Source: DASVEE01 sp036380735 (GTDB taxonomy: Bacteria > Acidobacteriota > Thermoanaerobaculia > Gp7-AA8). Taken from it: 64,000 nucleotides of DNA. Within the stretch, counting starts at the first letter, position 1, and every line of letters begins with the position of its first letter. The translations under genes were made by a program, and so were the position numbers. The stretch is taken from assembly GCA_036380735.1 (NCBI GenBank), contig DASVEE010000037.1, positions 1-64,000 of the forward strand. The letters are read 5' to 3'. Shown in pieces: positions 1 to 8,239 of the stretch. A model generated the notes under the pieces. That model ran no database searches and was not told the origin of the DNA. It saw only the letters and a program-made list of their open reading frames with translations.

Positions 1-171
1 GCCAAGCCTCAGTCGACCCTGCGAACTAACGTGTTGACTGCGACGCCGTGCGCCGAGCCTATGGCAACCAGCGCCGCGGGTCGTACCCGCCCGCCGGAGG
101 CCCCTCGTCGTTCCCTGTACCCACGGGCACAGAACCGGCACGAGGGCGCCCGTCCCGTTCAGGAGGCTTCG

Positions 172-1386
172 ATGCACGCTCGGCGGTGGCTTTACGTGCT
201 GTTGCTGTTGCTGTTCGCTCCTGCTTCGTTTGCCGTGGTGTCGGTCGGTGTGTCCGTGGTGGATGCTCCCGATCCGATCGATCGCGGGGAGTTGCTGACG
301 TACACCATCACTCTCGATACGAACGCGAGTGATGAGCCGGCCGGTCATCTCGCGCTGTTCATGAACTACCCGGCGGGGACGACCTTTCAGTCGCTCGCCG
401 CGCCTCCCGCGTTCACCTGCGTGAATCAGACGGTGGAGCTGCATTGCGTTGCGTCGAACTTTCCGGCCGATCAGACCGCCACGTTCACGGTGACGCTGCT
501 CGTGGAGCCGGACGTGGCGGCGGGGACGGTGCTGACGACGACCACGCGCACGGAGGTCAACTTCCTGCCGCATGGGACGCCGGTGCAGACGCAGACGACC
601 GTTTCGGCACTGCCGGTCATCACGTTCCTGCCGGGGCCGATGATGGTGACGGAAGGCGACAGCGGCAACACGCCGCTCGTGTTCACGCTGGTGCTCGACC
701 AGCCGGCGCTGAGCGAGGTCCGTGTCGACTACGACACGTTCGGCGGCTTCGGCGCCACGGCCAATCAGGACTTTGTCGACACCGCCGGGACGGCGGTGTT
801 CGCACCGGGGCAGACGCAGACCACCGTGACGGTGCAGGTCATCGGCGACACGCTCACCGAGCGCACGAATCCGCCCGAGGCAGTGGTCCTGCGGCTGACG
901 AACCCGGTGAACGCGTCGATTGGTGAACCGGAGCGCGAGGGCTTCATCCACGAGGACGATCCGCCGCAGACGCTGGAGGTGTCGGGCCTCACGGCGCCGG
1001 AGAGCGCCGGCTTCATGACGCTGGTCTTCTCCACTCCGGCGCGCGCGGAGGAGCCGCGCACGTACACCGCGACGATCGAGCCCGGCACCGCCACTCCCGG
1101 CGCCGATTACGTCGCGCCGGCGCCGTTCACGTTCACCTTCGACGCCGACACGCAGACGCACACCGTGCAGATCCCGCTGATCCAGGACAACCTCACCGAA
1201 GGAAACGAGACGTTCATTGTTTCCGTCACCTGGGACACGCCGGGCGGCCCGGCGGAGTTCTTCCGCACCGCAACCATCACCGACGCCGCCGCCCCCGGCC
1301 CGGAACCGGTGCCCACTTTGTCGGAGTGGATGCTGATTGCCCTGGCAGGGTTGCTGGCGCTGGCCGCGGCCGTGCGGCTGCGGTAG
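172..1386 (+). CDS. Secreted Calx-beta domain protein with C-terminal IPTL-CTERM sorting signal
   Basis: 404 aa. An AGGAGG site lies 5 nt before ATG 172, so this start is preferred to an in-frame ATG-less extension upstream. Residues 1-22 form a signal peptide (MHARRW then a Leu-rich core). Residues about 25-140 look like a DUF11/beta-sandwich segment. Two Calx-beta-like repeats follow, with the typical 'DF..TAGTAVFAPGQT' and 'DYVAPAPFTFTF' strands. The C-terminus is VPTLSEWMLIALAGLLALAA then Arg-rich, an IPTLxxW-CTERM tripartite anchor. Family knowledge: such tails are handled by an exosortase-type sorting system, so the protein is probably exported and surface-associated. No exosortase lies in this window. 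Specific function is unknown. Confidence 0.85.
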   Translation: MHARRWLYVLLLLLFAPASFAVVSVGVSVVDAPDPIDRGELLTYTITLDTNASDEPAGHLALFMNYPAGTTFQSLAAPPAFTCVNQTVELHCVASNFPADQTATFTVTLLVEPDVAAGTVLTTTTRTEVNFLPHGTPVQTQTTVSALPVITFLPGPMMVTEGDSGNTPLVFTLVLDQPALSEVRVDYDTFGGFGATANQDFVDTAGTAVFAPGQTQTTVTVQVIGDTLTERTNPPEAVVLRLTNPVNASIGEPEREGFIHEDDPPQTLEVSGLTAPESAGFMTLVFSTPARAEEPRTYTATIEPGTATPGADYVAPAPFTFTFDADTQTHTVQIPLIQDNLTEGNETFIVSVTWDTPGGPAEFFRTATITDAAAPGPEPVPTLSEWMLIALAGLLALAAAVRLR

Positions 1387-1498
1387 GGGACGATAGGGCC
1401 AATAGGACGGATAGGACGGATAGGACCAATCGGACCAATAGGACCTATACAACTGCGGCCACTCTACGCAGGGTAGGGTGGCCGTATCGTTTCCCCGG
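1386..1498. repeat. GGACNNATR 9-mer hairpin element (copy 1)
   Basis: Starts right after the stop codon of the IPTL-CTERM gene. Six to seven tandem 9-mers of the form GGACNNATA (for example GGACGGATA, GGACCAATA, GGACCTATA) follow the opening GGGGACGATAGG. The far arm keeps only the closing end (GTATCGTTTCCCC). Between them is a separate stem (GGCCACTCTAC with its complement). The element lies between convergent genes. Confidence 0.85.
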
Positions 1499-1499
1499 T

Positions 1500-2273
1500 T
1501 CACTCCGGCGTGATGTACGCCCCCGTGATCCCGCCATCCACCAGGAACGAAGTCCCGTTCACAAACGACGATTCGTCGCTGGCCAGGAACAGCGCCGCGT
1601 TGGCCATTTCCTCCGCTTTGGCGAAGCGGCCCTGGGGGATGTGCACCAGGCGGCGGTTGCGGCGGGCGGGGTCGGCCAGCAGCTCCGCCAGCAGCGGCGT
1701 CTCGACCGGGCCGGGGCAGAGGGAGTTCGCGCGGATGTTCTTTCTGGCGAACTCCACCGCGATTTCGCGGGTCATCGCCAGGACGCCGCCTTTGCTCGCG
1801 GTGTATGCGATCTGCGGCACGGCCGCGCCCATGATCGCCACGAACGACGCGGTGTTGATGATCGAGCCGCCGCCGGCGCGCAGCAGCGCCGGGATCTGGT
1901 ACTTGCAGCCGAAGAACACGCCCTTGAGGTTCACGTCGATCACGAGGTCCCAGATCTCCTCGGAGGTCTCGGTCACGCTGGTGTCGTCGTTGTGGAAGAT
2001 GCCGGCGTTGTTGAACGCCACGTGCAGCGCGCCGTACGTCTCCTCGGCGAACCGCACCATCGCCTCGGCATCCTTCGCCTTGGAGACATCGGCGGCAAAC
2101 GCGGACGCTTCGCCACCGGCCGCGCGGATCTCGTCCACCGTTGCCTGTGCCGCTTCCTGTTTCAGATCGACGACGACGACCTTCGCTCCCTCACGCGCGA
2201 AGAGCAGACACGATGCTTTGCCGATGCCGGACGCTCCGCCGGTGATGAGGGCGACTTTGTTCGCTAGACGCAT
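1500..2273 (-). CDS. Short-chain dehydrogenase/reductase (SDR, Rossmann)
   Basis: 257 aa, the usual size of a classical SDR. Visible motifs are the TGGASGIG dinucleotide loop (residues 12-19), VDL after beta-2 (an acidic residue favours NAD(H)), NNAG near residue 88, a Ser in 'NTASF' and the catalytic YTASK near residue 155. The C-terminal 'VNGTSFLVDGGITGAY' is typical of the family. It is the last gene of a leftward run after the aldehyde dehydrogenase and the glutamine-synthetase-like gene, separated from the latter by a heptamer hairpin. The substrate cannot be told from sequence. An alcohol or hydroxy intermediate of amine breakdown is an inference from neighbours. Confidence 0.88.
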   Translation of the reverse strand: MRLANKVALITGGASGIGKASCLLFAREGAKVVVVDLKQEAAQATVDEIRAAGGEASAFAADVSKAKDAEAMVRFAEETYGALHVAFNNAGIFHNDDTSVTETSEEIWDLVIDVNLKGVFFGCKYQIPALLRAGGGSIINTASFVAIMGAAVPQIAYTASKGGVLAMTREIAVEFARKNIRANSLCPGPVETPLLAELLADPARRNRRLVHIPQGRFAKAEEMANAALFLASDESSFVNGTSFLVDGGITGAYITPE

Positions 2274-2284
2274 GAATTGACCTC

Positions 2285-2372
2285 GTTTTCGGTTTTTGGT
2301 TTTCGGTTTTCGGTGCTCCGCTGCGCGATGGGCTCCGTGAAGCGGAGCACCGACAACCGAAAACCGAAAACC
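2285..2372. repeat. TTTTCGG heptamer hairpin (copy 1)
   Basis: Tandem TTTTCGG-type 7-mers on the left arm, then GGTGCTCCGCT, a loop, AGCGGAGCACC, and CCGACAA/CCGAAAA 7-mers on the right arm. The whole element can fold into a long stem. It sits between the SDR gene and the glutamine-synthetase-like gene. Two near-identical elements lie at 3795-3892 and 15886-15982. Confidence 0.85.
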
Positions 2373-2393
2373 AACAACGCGCGCTCGCGCGCC

Positions 2394-3764
2394 TCACGCT
2401 TGCTCGAAATACCTCCTCCGCTCCCAGTCCGTCACGACCGCGTCGAACTTGCGCTGTTCGGTCCGGAAGAAGTGGAGGTAGTGCTCGACGACGGCGTCGC
2501 CGAGGGCCTCGCGCGCGAACGTGCTTTGCTCGAGCGCTTTGATCGATTCGGGAAGGTAGTGCGGGACCTGCGGCAGGTCCTGCGCGGCGTAGAGGTCGCC
2601 TTCGAAGGCGGGCGGCGGCTCGATCTGCTTCTCGATGCCGTCGAGCCCCGCGGCAATGGCCGCGGCGAACGCGAGGTACGGGTTCGCGTCGGCGCCGGCG
2701 GTGCGGCATTCGATGCGTAGCGACGAGTCGTGGCCGACGATGCGGAAGCCGGCGGTGCGGTTGTCGAAGCTCCACGCGATCCCCGTGGGTGCGAACGAGC
2801 CGGGGACGTAGCGCTTGTACGACGCCGGGTACGGCGCGAAGAACGCGAACAGCTCGCGCATGTGCGCCATCCAGCCGCCGAGAAACCAGCGAAAGGTCTG
2901 GCTGCAGCGGATGGGGCCGAGCTGCTCGTCGCCGGCGAAGAGCGGCTTCCCCTTCTTGTCCCACAGCGACAGGTGGATATGGCAGCTCGAGCCGGCGTAG
3001 CGCTCGTCCCACTTCGCCATGAACGTCACGGCCTTGCCGCACGACCAGGCGATCTCCTTCGCCGCGTGCTTGTACAACACGTGGCGGTCGGCCATCTCCA
3101 GCGCTTCGGCGTAGCGCAGGCCGATCTCCTGCTGGCCCGGTCCCCATTCGCCTTTCGACGATTCGACCGGGATGCCGCTGCGCTCGAGGTGCTGGCGGAT
3201 CTTCGAGATCAGGAACTCTTCCTTGGTGCCCTGGAAGATGTGGTAATCCTCGATGAGGCGGCCGATCGGCTCGATGCCGACGAACTGCTTCTGCGCGACG
3301 TCTTCATAGGAATCCTTGAAGACGTAGAGCTCGAGCTCCGACGCGGCCATCGCGGTGTAGCCGCGCTCGTCGAGCCGCGCGAGCTGCTTGCGCAGGATGC
3401 TGCGCGGCGCGAACGGCACGAGGTCGTCGCTGTCCTCCTCGTACACGTCGCAGAGGACCATGGCGGTCTTTTCCTGCCACGACGCCACGCGCATGGTGTT
3501 CCAGTCGGGCACGGGATGAAAGTCGCCGTAGCCCTTCGCCCAGCTCGTGAACTTGTAGCCGGGTACCGGGTCCATGTCCATGTCGCACGCGAGGAGGTAA
3601 TCGCACGCGTGGATGCCATGCTCGACGACGTCTTCGATGAAGAAGCGCGCCACGATGCGCTTCCCGACGAGCCGCCCGTACATGTCGGGAAAGACGACGA
3701 GGATCGTCTCGATGTCGCCGTCAGCGACGAGACGTTTGAGGTGGTCGAGGTCGATGAGGCCCAT
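2394..3764 (-). CDS. Glutamine synthetase-like ligase (gamma-glutamyl-amine synthetase type)
   Basis: 456 aa. The start is ATG 3764 (MGLIDLDHLKRLV); longer in-frame extension runs only through repeat DNA. The N-terminal beta-grasp part contains 'VFPDMYGRLVGKR'. The catalytic part has 'ASELELYVF', the ATP-site 'CHIHLSLWD' (about residue 260), and 'NRTAGFRI' then 'IECRTAGADANPYLAFAAAIAAG'. The length and lack of an adenylylation loop fit PuuA/GlnA3-type gamma-glutamylpolyamine or gamma-glutamylethanolamine synthetases better than housekeeping GlnA. Lying between an aldehyde dehydrogenase and an SDR, it probably activates an amine for oxidation. The actual amine is unknown. Confidence 0.82.
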   Translation of the reverse strand: MGLIDLDHLKRLVADGDIETILVVFPDMYGRLVGKRIVARFFIEDVVEHGIHACDYLLACDMDMDPVPGYKFTSWAKGYGDFHPVPDWNTMRVASWQEKTAMVLCDVYEEDSDDLVPFAPRSILRKQLARLDERGYTAMAASELELYVFKDSYEDVAQKQFVGIEPIGRLIEDYHIFQGTKEEFLISKIRQHLERSGIPVESSKGEWGPGQQEIGLRYAEALEMADRHVLYKHAAKEIAWSCGKAVTFMAKWDERYAGSSCHIHLSLWDKKGKPLFAGDEQLGPIRCSQTFRWFLGGWMAHMRELFAFFAPYPASYKRYVPGSFAPTGIAWSFDNRTAGFRIVGHDSSLRIECRTAGADANPYLAFAAAIAAGLDGIEKQIEPPPAFEGDLYAAQDLPQVPHYLPESIKALEQSTFAREALGDAVVEHYLHFFRTEQRKFDAVVTDWERRRYFEQA

Positions 3765-3794
3765 GGTTTTGTTGTCCGTTCGCGCGCGTGGTGC

Positions 3795-3892
3795 CCGTTG
3801 TCGGTTTTCGGTTTTCGGTTTTTCGTGCTGCGCTACGCGGGGAGCCTCGTGTGGCGCAGCACCGAAAACCGACAACCGACAACCGACAACCG
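3795..3892. repeat. TTTTCGG heptamer hairpin (copy 2)
   Basis: The left arm is TTGTCGG then TTTTCGG 7-mers. The core is GTGCTGCGC...GCGCAGCAC, and the right arm is CCGAAAA followed by three CCGACAA 7-mers. It ends three bases from the aldehyde dehydrogenase stop codon. Polarity (TTTTCGG first, CCGAAAA second) is the same as in copies 1 and 3. Confidence 0.85.
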
Positions 3893-3895
3893 CTT

Positions 3896-5269
3896 CTAGG
3901 TCACGTCAATGTACACGGTCTTCCACTCCGTATAGTGCTCCAGCGCCTGCAGTCCCAGCTCGCGTCCGACGCCGCTCTGCTTCACGCCGCCGAACGGCGC
4001 TTCGAGGTGGACGCTGGAGCCGGAGTTGATCGAGATGTTGCCGGTCTGGAAAGCGCGGGCGACGCGCATGGCGCGCGCGATGTCGCGGGTCCAGATGGAG
4101 CCGGAGAGGCCGTATGCGCTGTCGTTCGCCAGCCGCACGGCGTCTTCTTCGTCGCCGAACGGCATCACGGCGACGACCGGGCCGAAGATCTCTTCGCGCA
4201 CGATGGCCATGTCGGGCTTCGCATCCAGGAAGACGGTCGGCTTGGCGAAGCAGCCGTCGTGCGAGCCGCCGGTGGCGAGCGTCGCCCCTTCGCTGCGTCC
4301 CTTGTCGACGTAGCCCATGACGCGGTCGCGATGGGCGGAGGTGACGAGCGGCCCCATCTCCGTGGCGTCGTCGAGCGGATCGCCCATCTTCACTTGGTCG
4401 AACGCGTCGACGAGCGCTTTGGAGAAGCGGTCATAGAGCGATTGCTGCACGAGGATGCGGCTGCGCGCGCAGCAGTCCTGCCCGGCGTTGCCGAGCGAGC
4501 TGCCGACGGCGGAGGCGACGGCGCGGTCGAAGTCGCAGTCGTCGAAGATCAGGTTCGCCGACTTGCCGCCGAGCTCCAGTGTCACGCGCTTGATGTCGTC
4601 CGCGGCGATCCGCATCACGTTCGCGCCGACTTCGGTCGAGCCGGTGAAGGAGATCTTGCGCACGACGGGATGGCGCACGAGCGCATCGCCGACTACGGAG
4701 CCGGAGCCCGTCAGGATCGTGAACACACCCTCGGGAAAGCCTGCTTCGAGGGCGAGCTCGCCGAGACGCATGGCGGTGAGCGGCGTCTGCTCGGCAGGCT
4801 TCAGCACGACGGTGTTTCCCATCGCCAGCGCCGGTGCCGACTTCCACGAGGTGATGGCGATCGGGAAGTTCCACGGCACGATGATTCCGCAGACGCCGAC
4901 CGGCTCGCGGAACGACATCAGTACGCCGGGAGCCGCGCCGGGGATCGTCTGGCCGCCGATCTTGTTCGTCGCCCCGGCGTAGAACTCGAAGCAGTCGGCG
5001 GCGAGGGAGACCTCGTCGCGCGCGTCGCGAATCGGCTTGCCGACGTTGCGCGCTTCCATGCGCGCGAGCTCGTCCCCATTTTCGCGGATCAGGGTGGAGA
5101 GGCGGAGGAGGAGGCGTGCGCGCTCGCGCGTGTTGAGCTTGCGCCAGGCGCTGCCGGGGGCGAAGGCGCGCTCCGCGCCCCGCACGATGCGCTCGACGTC
5201 GCCTGCTTCATGCTGCGGCACGGTCGTCAGCGGCTCGCCGGTGGCGGGCTCGATCAGGGTGGTGGCCAC
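3896..5269 (-). CDS. NAD(P)-dependent aldehyde dehydrogenase (PuuC/BetB type)
   Basis: 457 aa, a full ALDH-superfamily enzyme that oxidises an aldehyde to the acid. Seen: 'PWNFPIAITSWKSAPALAMGNTVVLKPAEQTP' spans the cofactor site, 'FTGSTEVG' the Rossmann turn, 'LELGGKSANL' the general-base Glu (about residue 230), and 'GQDCCARSRILV' the nucleophilic Cys (about residue 264). 'EEIFGPVVAVMPF' and 'FGGVKQSGVGRE' are also present. It is the first gene of the leftward ALDH/GS-like/SDR set. The context fits oxidation of a gamma-glutamylated aminoaldehyde or a free aminoaldehyde, which is an inference. Confidence 0.88.
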   Translation of the reverse strand: MATTLIEPATGEPLTTVPQHEAGDVERIVRGAERAFAPGSAWRKLNTRERARLLLRLSTLIRENGDELARMEARNVGKPIRDARDEVSLAADCFEFYAGATNKIGGQTIPGAAPGVLMSFREPVGVCGIIVPWNFPIAITSWKSAPALAMGNTVVLKPAEQTPLTAMRLGELALEAGFPEGVFTILTGSGSVVGDALVRHPVVRKISFTGSTEVGANVMRIAADDIKRVTLELGGKSANLIFDDCDFDRAVASAVGSSLGNAGQDCCARSRILVQQSLYDRFSKALVDAFDQVKMGDPLDDATEMGPLVTSAHRDRVMGYVDKGRSEGATLATGGSHDGCFAKPTVFLDAKPDMAIVREEIFGPVVAVMPFGDEEDAVRLANDSAYGLSGSIWTRDIARAMRVARAFQTGNISINSGSSVHLEAPFGGVKQSGVGRELGLQALEHYTEWKTVYIDVT

Positions 5270-5316
5270 GAGGCGTGCTCCTCTGCAAGCGTGTTGCCGG
5301 TCACGGTCACCATTCT

Positions 5317-5345
5317 TTCCGGAACCTAGCTTGAGGCTACCGGAA
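5317..5345. promoter_or_regulatory. Inverted repeat upstream of the ALDH operon
   Basis: TTCCGG...CCGGAA flanks a smaller TAGC...GCTA, about 50-75 bases upstream of the aldehyde dehydrogenase start. It could be an operator or a hairpin. No regulator gene is adjacent, so the role is a guess. Confidence 0.3.
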
Positions 5346-5440
5346 CGCGAAAGACGTCAGACCGATGGGACGAATGCCTGTCCGTCCTCTTCGTCGAACT
5401 TCGTGATCCAATCAAGCATCCCGCTCGGAGGAATCTGCAA

Positions 5441-6679
5441 ATGAACTGGAAGCCCCTGGTGCTCCTTGGTCTCCTTCTGTCCACGCCTGCGCTCGCGCAG
5501 GAGCTCTCCATCGGCAACGGCTCGACCGGCGCGCCGAACTCCAGCGACGCCGCCGGCGCCATCGTCCGCACCGATGTCGATCTCGTGCATCCCGCCAGTG
5601 CCGCCGGCACCGTCACGACGGTGCGGTTTCAGTACTCCGGCGCTTGCCCGGGAGGCGTGAAGATCAAGTTCTTCCGCCGCTTCAACGGCAGCCTCACGAT
5701 GGTCGCGGAGCGCGGACCGTTCAACACCGCCAATGGTGCGAACACCGTCACGATGACGCCCGCGGTCACGGTGCGCGAGGGCGATCTGATCGGCATCACC
5801 CGCATGACGAACTGCTCCAGCCCGACTGCCTACGCCGGCTTCGTCAGTGAAGGCTACCTGCAGTTCGGCGGCGACGTCACCGGCACGGTCCCGATGGCCG
5901 CCGGTCTCAACCCCGGCGCCGTGCTGGCCCTCGGCGGCACCGGCACCGCGACGGAGTACCGCAAAGCCGTCATCCCCGTCGCAGGCTCCGCCGCCGGTGG
6001 CTTCGGCTCGTTCTTCCGCACTTCGGTGCAGCTCTTCAATCCGCACAGCACGGCGATCACCGGAAAACTGATCTTCCACCGCGCCGGCACCGAGGGTCTG
6101 CCGACCGACCCGACGGTGAGCTTCACGCTCGCGCCGCGTCAGGTCACCAGCTATCCCGACATCGTCGCGGCCGCGGGGGCGAACGGCCTCGGCAGCTTCG
6201 ACCTCGTCCTGCCGGCAGCCGGCAGCTCGCGCGAGCCGATCATCGCCACCCGCGTCTTCAACGACGGCGGCGCCGCCGGCACCGCGGGCTTCAACGAGCA
6301 GTCCGTGGCTCTCGGCTCCACGAGCTTCATCAATCATCCGGTGATGGTCGCCGGCGTCACCGGCTACCTCCTCACGCCCGCGGACACGACGCGCCAGCGC
6401 CTCAACGTCGGCGTGCGTACGCTTTCGAGCGGGGCCGTGCTGACCGTCCGCCTGAAGGATTCGGCCGGGACCGTCATCCGCACCGTGACGAAGACCTACC
6501 AGCCGAACTGGTTCGAGCAGGTGTCGGCCGAGTCGTTCGTCGGCGGCGCCATCGGAGCGAACCAGCAGATCGAGATCTCCGTCAGCAGCGGCGGCGTCAT
6601 CGTCTACGGCGCCAACACCGACAACACGACCAACGACCCCGCCATCACGTTCGCGTACGGAGTCTTCGCCATCGCGTAA
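5441..6679 (+). CDS. Secreted protein of unknown function
   Basis: 412 aa with a clear signal peptide (MNWKPLVLLGLLLSTPALAQ, cleavage after ALA) and a CGGAGGAA ribosome site 9 nt before ATG 5441. The mature protein is rich in Gly, Thr, Ser and Ala with alternating hydrophobic strands and no catalytic motif that I recognise. An N-terminal half (about 25-160) and a C-terminal half (about 165-412, 'SFFRTSVQLFNP', 'FNDGGAAGTAGFNEQ') look like beta-sandwich domains. The second resembles the conserved secreted modules common in Acidobacteria-type proteomes. Probably extracytoplasmic; function unknown. Confidence 0.75.
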   Translation: MNWKPLVLLGLLLSTPALAQELSIGNGSTGAPNSSDAAGAIVRTDVDLVHPASAAGTVTTVRFQYSGACPGGVKIKFFRRFNGSLTMVAERGPFNTANGANTVTMTPAVTVREGDLIGITRMTNCSSPTAYAGFVSEGYLQFGGDVTGTVPMAAGLNPGAVLALGGTGTATEYRKAVIPVAGSAAGGFGSFFRTSVQLFNPHSTAITGKLIFHRAGTEGLPTDPTVSFTLAPRQVTSYPDIVAAAGANGLGSFDLVLPAAGSSREPIIATRVFNDGGAAGTAGFNEQSVALGSTSFINHPVMVAGVTGYLLTPADTTRQRLNVGVRTLSSGAVLTVRLKDSAGTVIRTVTKTYQPNWFEQVSAESFVGGAIGANQQIEISVSSGGVIVYGANTDNTTNDPAITFAYGVFAIA

Positions 6680-6684
6680 CCGCG

Positions 6685-6713
6685 AGTGTCGTCTTTAGAC
6701 GTGACACGACACT
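6685..6713. terminator. Hairpin between convergent genes
   Basis: AGTGTCGT and ACGACACT form an 8-bp stem directly after the secreted-protein stop and overlapping the stop of the oppositely oriented transporter. There is no strong U-tract on either side. It is probably a shared, weak bidirectional terminator. Confidence 0.4.
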
Positions 6714-7569
6714 AATCGGGTGGCAGCATCTCCGTCGGAGGCGGAGGTGCTGCCAGCGTGTGCCACCCGATGGCGGCCAGCACGATCGCCGCGCCGGCGA
6801 TGGCGAACGGGGATGGCTTCTCGCCGAGGAACAGCAGCACCCAGATGGGATTGGCGATCGGCTCGATCATCCCGGTGAGTGAAGCCTGCGTCGCCGTGAC
6901 GTGCTGCAGTCCCTTGACGAAGAACACGTACGCCACGCCGATCTGGAAGACGCCGAGCAGCGCCAGCACGATGAACGACCGCAGCGTCAGCGAAAGGTCG
7001 TCGTAGACGAACGGCAGCAGTACGATCGCGATGAAGACGTTCCCCCAGGTGATCGCCGACTGCGCGGCGTCGCGCTCGCGGCGGAGCAGCAGGATCAGCG
7101 CGGCGAAGAAGACGCTCGACACGATGGCCATGACGTTGCCGCTCATGCCGCGCGTCTCGAAGCGTCCGACGAAGAAGAGGGCCATGCCCGACAGCGCCAC
7201 GGCGATGGCGATCGCGTCGCGTGCGCGCATCGCCTCTTTCACCACCAGCGGCGAGAACAGCATCACCCAGACGACGCCGGCGTACTGCAGGAAGATCGCA
7301 TTCGCCGCGGTCGTCCACTTCGTGGCAGTGACGAACGTGACCAGGCAGGCGGCGTAGCTGACGATGATGCCGAAGAAGAGCGGCGTCGATTTCCACCGCC
7401 GCACGCCCCACACGTTGCGCCCGAAGAACAGCAGCAACGCGACCGAGGCGAAGAGCGAGCGGTAGAACGTCACCTTCAGCGGCGGGTCGTCGATGGCCTT
7501 GATGCCGATGCCCCCGGTCGACCACAGCAGAGCGGCAAAAAAGATCGAAAGAAGCCCGGCACGACGCAT
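6712..7569 (-). CDS. EamA/DMT-family transporter
   Basis: 285 aa with about ten hydrophobic helices in two EamA halves: 'LLSIFFAALLWSTGGIGIKAI' opens the first and 'VMAIVSSVFFAALILLLRR' the second. 'GMIEPIANPIWVLLFLGEKPS' is the conserved region near the C-terminus. The start is ATG 7569. The reading frame continues upstream without a stop for about 375 nt through a 21-bp tandem array, with a possible GTG at 7662, so an N-terminal heptad extension cannot be excluded. Family members export small metabolites or amino acids. The substrate is unknown. Confidence 0.85.
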   Translation of the reverse strand: MRRAGLLSIFFAALLWSTGGIGIKAIDDPPLKVTFYRSLFASVALLLFFGRNVWGVRRWKSTPLFFGIIVSYAACLVTFVTATKWTTAANAIFLQYAGVVWVMLFSPLVVKEAMRARDAIAIAVALSGMALFFVGRFETRGMSGNVMAIVSSVFFAALILLLRRERDAAQSAITWGNVFIAIVLLPFVYDDLSLTLRSFIVLALLGVFQIGVAYVFFVKGLQHVTATQASLTGMIEPIANPIWVLLFLGEKPSPFAIAGAAIVLAAIGWHTLAAPPPPTEMLPPD

Positions 7570-7599
7570 CGCGGCGCATTCTATGTCGTTGCCGACAGA

Positions 7600-7914
7600 G
7601 ATCTTGCCGCCCGCGACCAGGTTGCTGTCGCGCGAGACCAGGTCGTTGCCGTTCGAGACCACGACGCCGGCCTGCGAGACAACAATATTGTCTTTCGAGT
7701 CAGCGAAGTTGTCTTTCGAGTCAATGTTGCTGACCTTCGAGACAATATTGTTGTCTTTCGAGTCAACGAAGTTGTCTTTCGAGTCAATGAAGTTGTCTTT
7801 CGAGTCAATGTTGCTGACTTTCGAGACAACGAGATTGTCTTTCGAGTCAACGTTGCTGACTTTCGAGACAATGTTGCTGACCTTCGAGACAATTTTGTTG
7901 TCTCTTGGGGCAGC
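7600..7914. repeat. 21-bp tandem repeat array (15 units)
   Basis: This fills the 384-bp gap between the EamA gene and the SemiSWEET gene. Fifteen 21-bp units are in perfect phase, the inner ones nearly identical (core TTGTCTTTCGAGTCAA or TTGCTGACTTTCGAGACAA) and the outer ones diverged. Each unit is a rough palindrome around TTCGA. On the minus strand, in frame with the transporter, units read as heptapeptides such as IDSKDNF, IVSKVSN and VDSKDNN. The nearest upstream in-frame stop is at 7945-7947 and no ATG occurs inside. A partial GGTCCTATCGGTCCTA copy of the 9-mer family borders the array at 7942-7956. Confidence 0.9.
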
Positions 7915-7953
7915 GATGCCGTCGTCTGGAATGCGTTCGCGGTCCTATCGGTC

Positions 7954-8238
7954 CTAGCGGCTCTCCGCGACTTCCTCGCGTTCCGCGCGCTTCTTCTGCC
8001 GGGAGGTGATCCAGAACCCCAGCAGGCCGTTCACGACCATCAGCGCGTTCGTGACGACGAACACCCAGTTGCGTACGAGCACGCTGTAGATCGTGAAGCC
8101 GGCCGAGGCGGTGAGCTGGCCGAGGAACAGCCACATCGAGACCCCTTCGCTCGTGCCGTCGCGCCACTGCTTCAACACCTGTTTCGCGATGGTGAGGACG
8201 AGGATGACGGAGCTGGCCCAGCCGATGATTTCAGTCAC
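7954..8238 (-). CDS. SemiSWEET/PQ-loop small membrane transporter
   Basis: 94 aa with three hydrophobic helices, the size and topology of a bacterial SemiSWEET half-transporter. 'GWASSVILVLTIAKQVLKQW' starts helix 1, and 'GTSEGVSMWLFLGQLTASAGFTIYSV' carries the PQ-loop-like turn and helix 2. 'VFVVTNALMVVNGLLGFWI' is helix 3 with the conserved Asn. Family members work as dimers and move sugars across the inner membrane; the substrate here is not known. Its start is one base from the upstream response-regulator stop, so the two are probably co-transcribed. Confidence 0.8.
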   Translation of the reverse strand: MTEIIGWASSVILVLTIAKQVLKQWRDGTSEGVSMWLFLGQLTASAGFTIYSVLVRNWVFVVTNALMVVNGLLGFWITSRQKKRAEREEVAESR

Positions 8239-8239
8239 G

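Noticed and set aside
2285..2372. Simple rho-independent terminator
   Set aside because: No U-tract follows the stem, the arms are tandem heptamers, and a sister copy lies inside the ccm operon where termination would be harmful.
5361..5395. Another 9-mer element copy upstream of the secreted protein
   Set aside because: ATGGGACGAATG and CCGTCCTCTTCG resemble the family, but there is only one unit per side and no conserved ends, so it was left out of the copy count.
7600..7914. CRISPR array
   Set aside because: The 21-bp units are directly adjacent with no unique spacers, and no cas genes are near.
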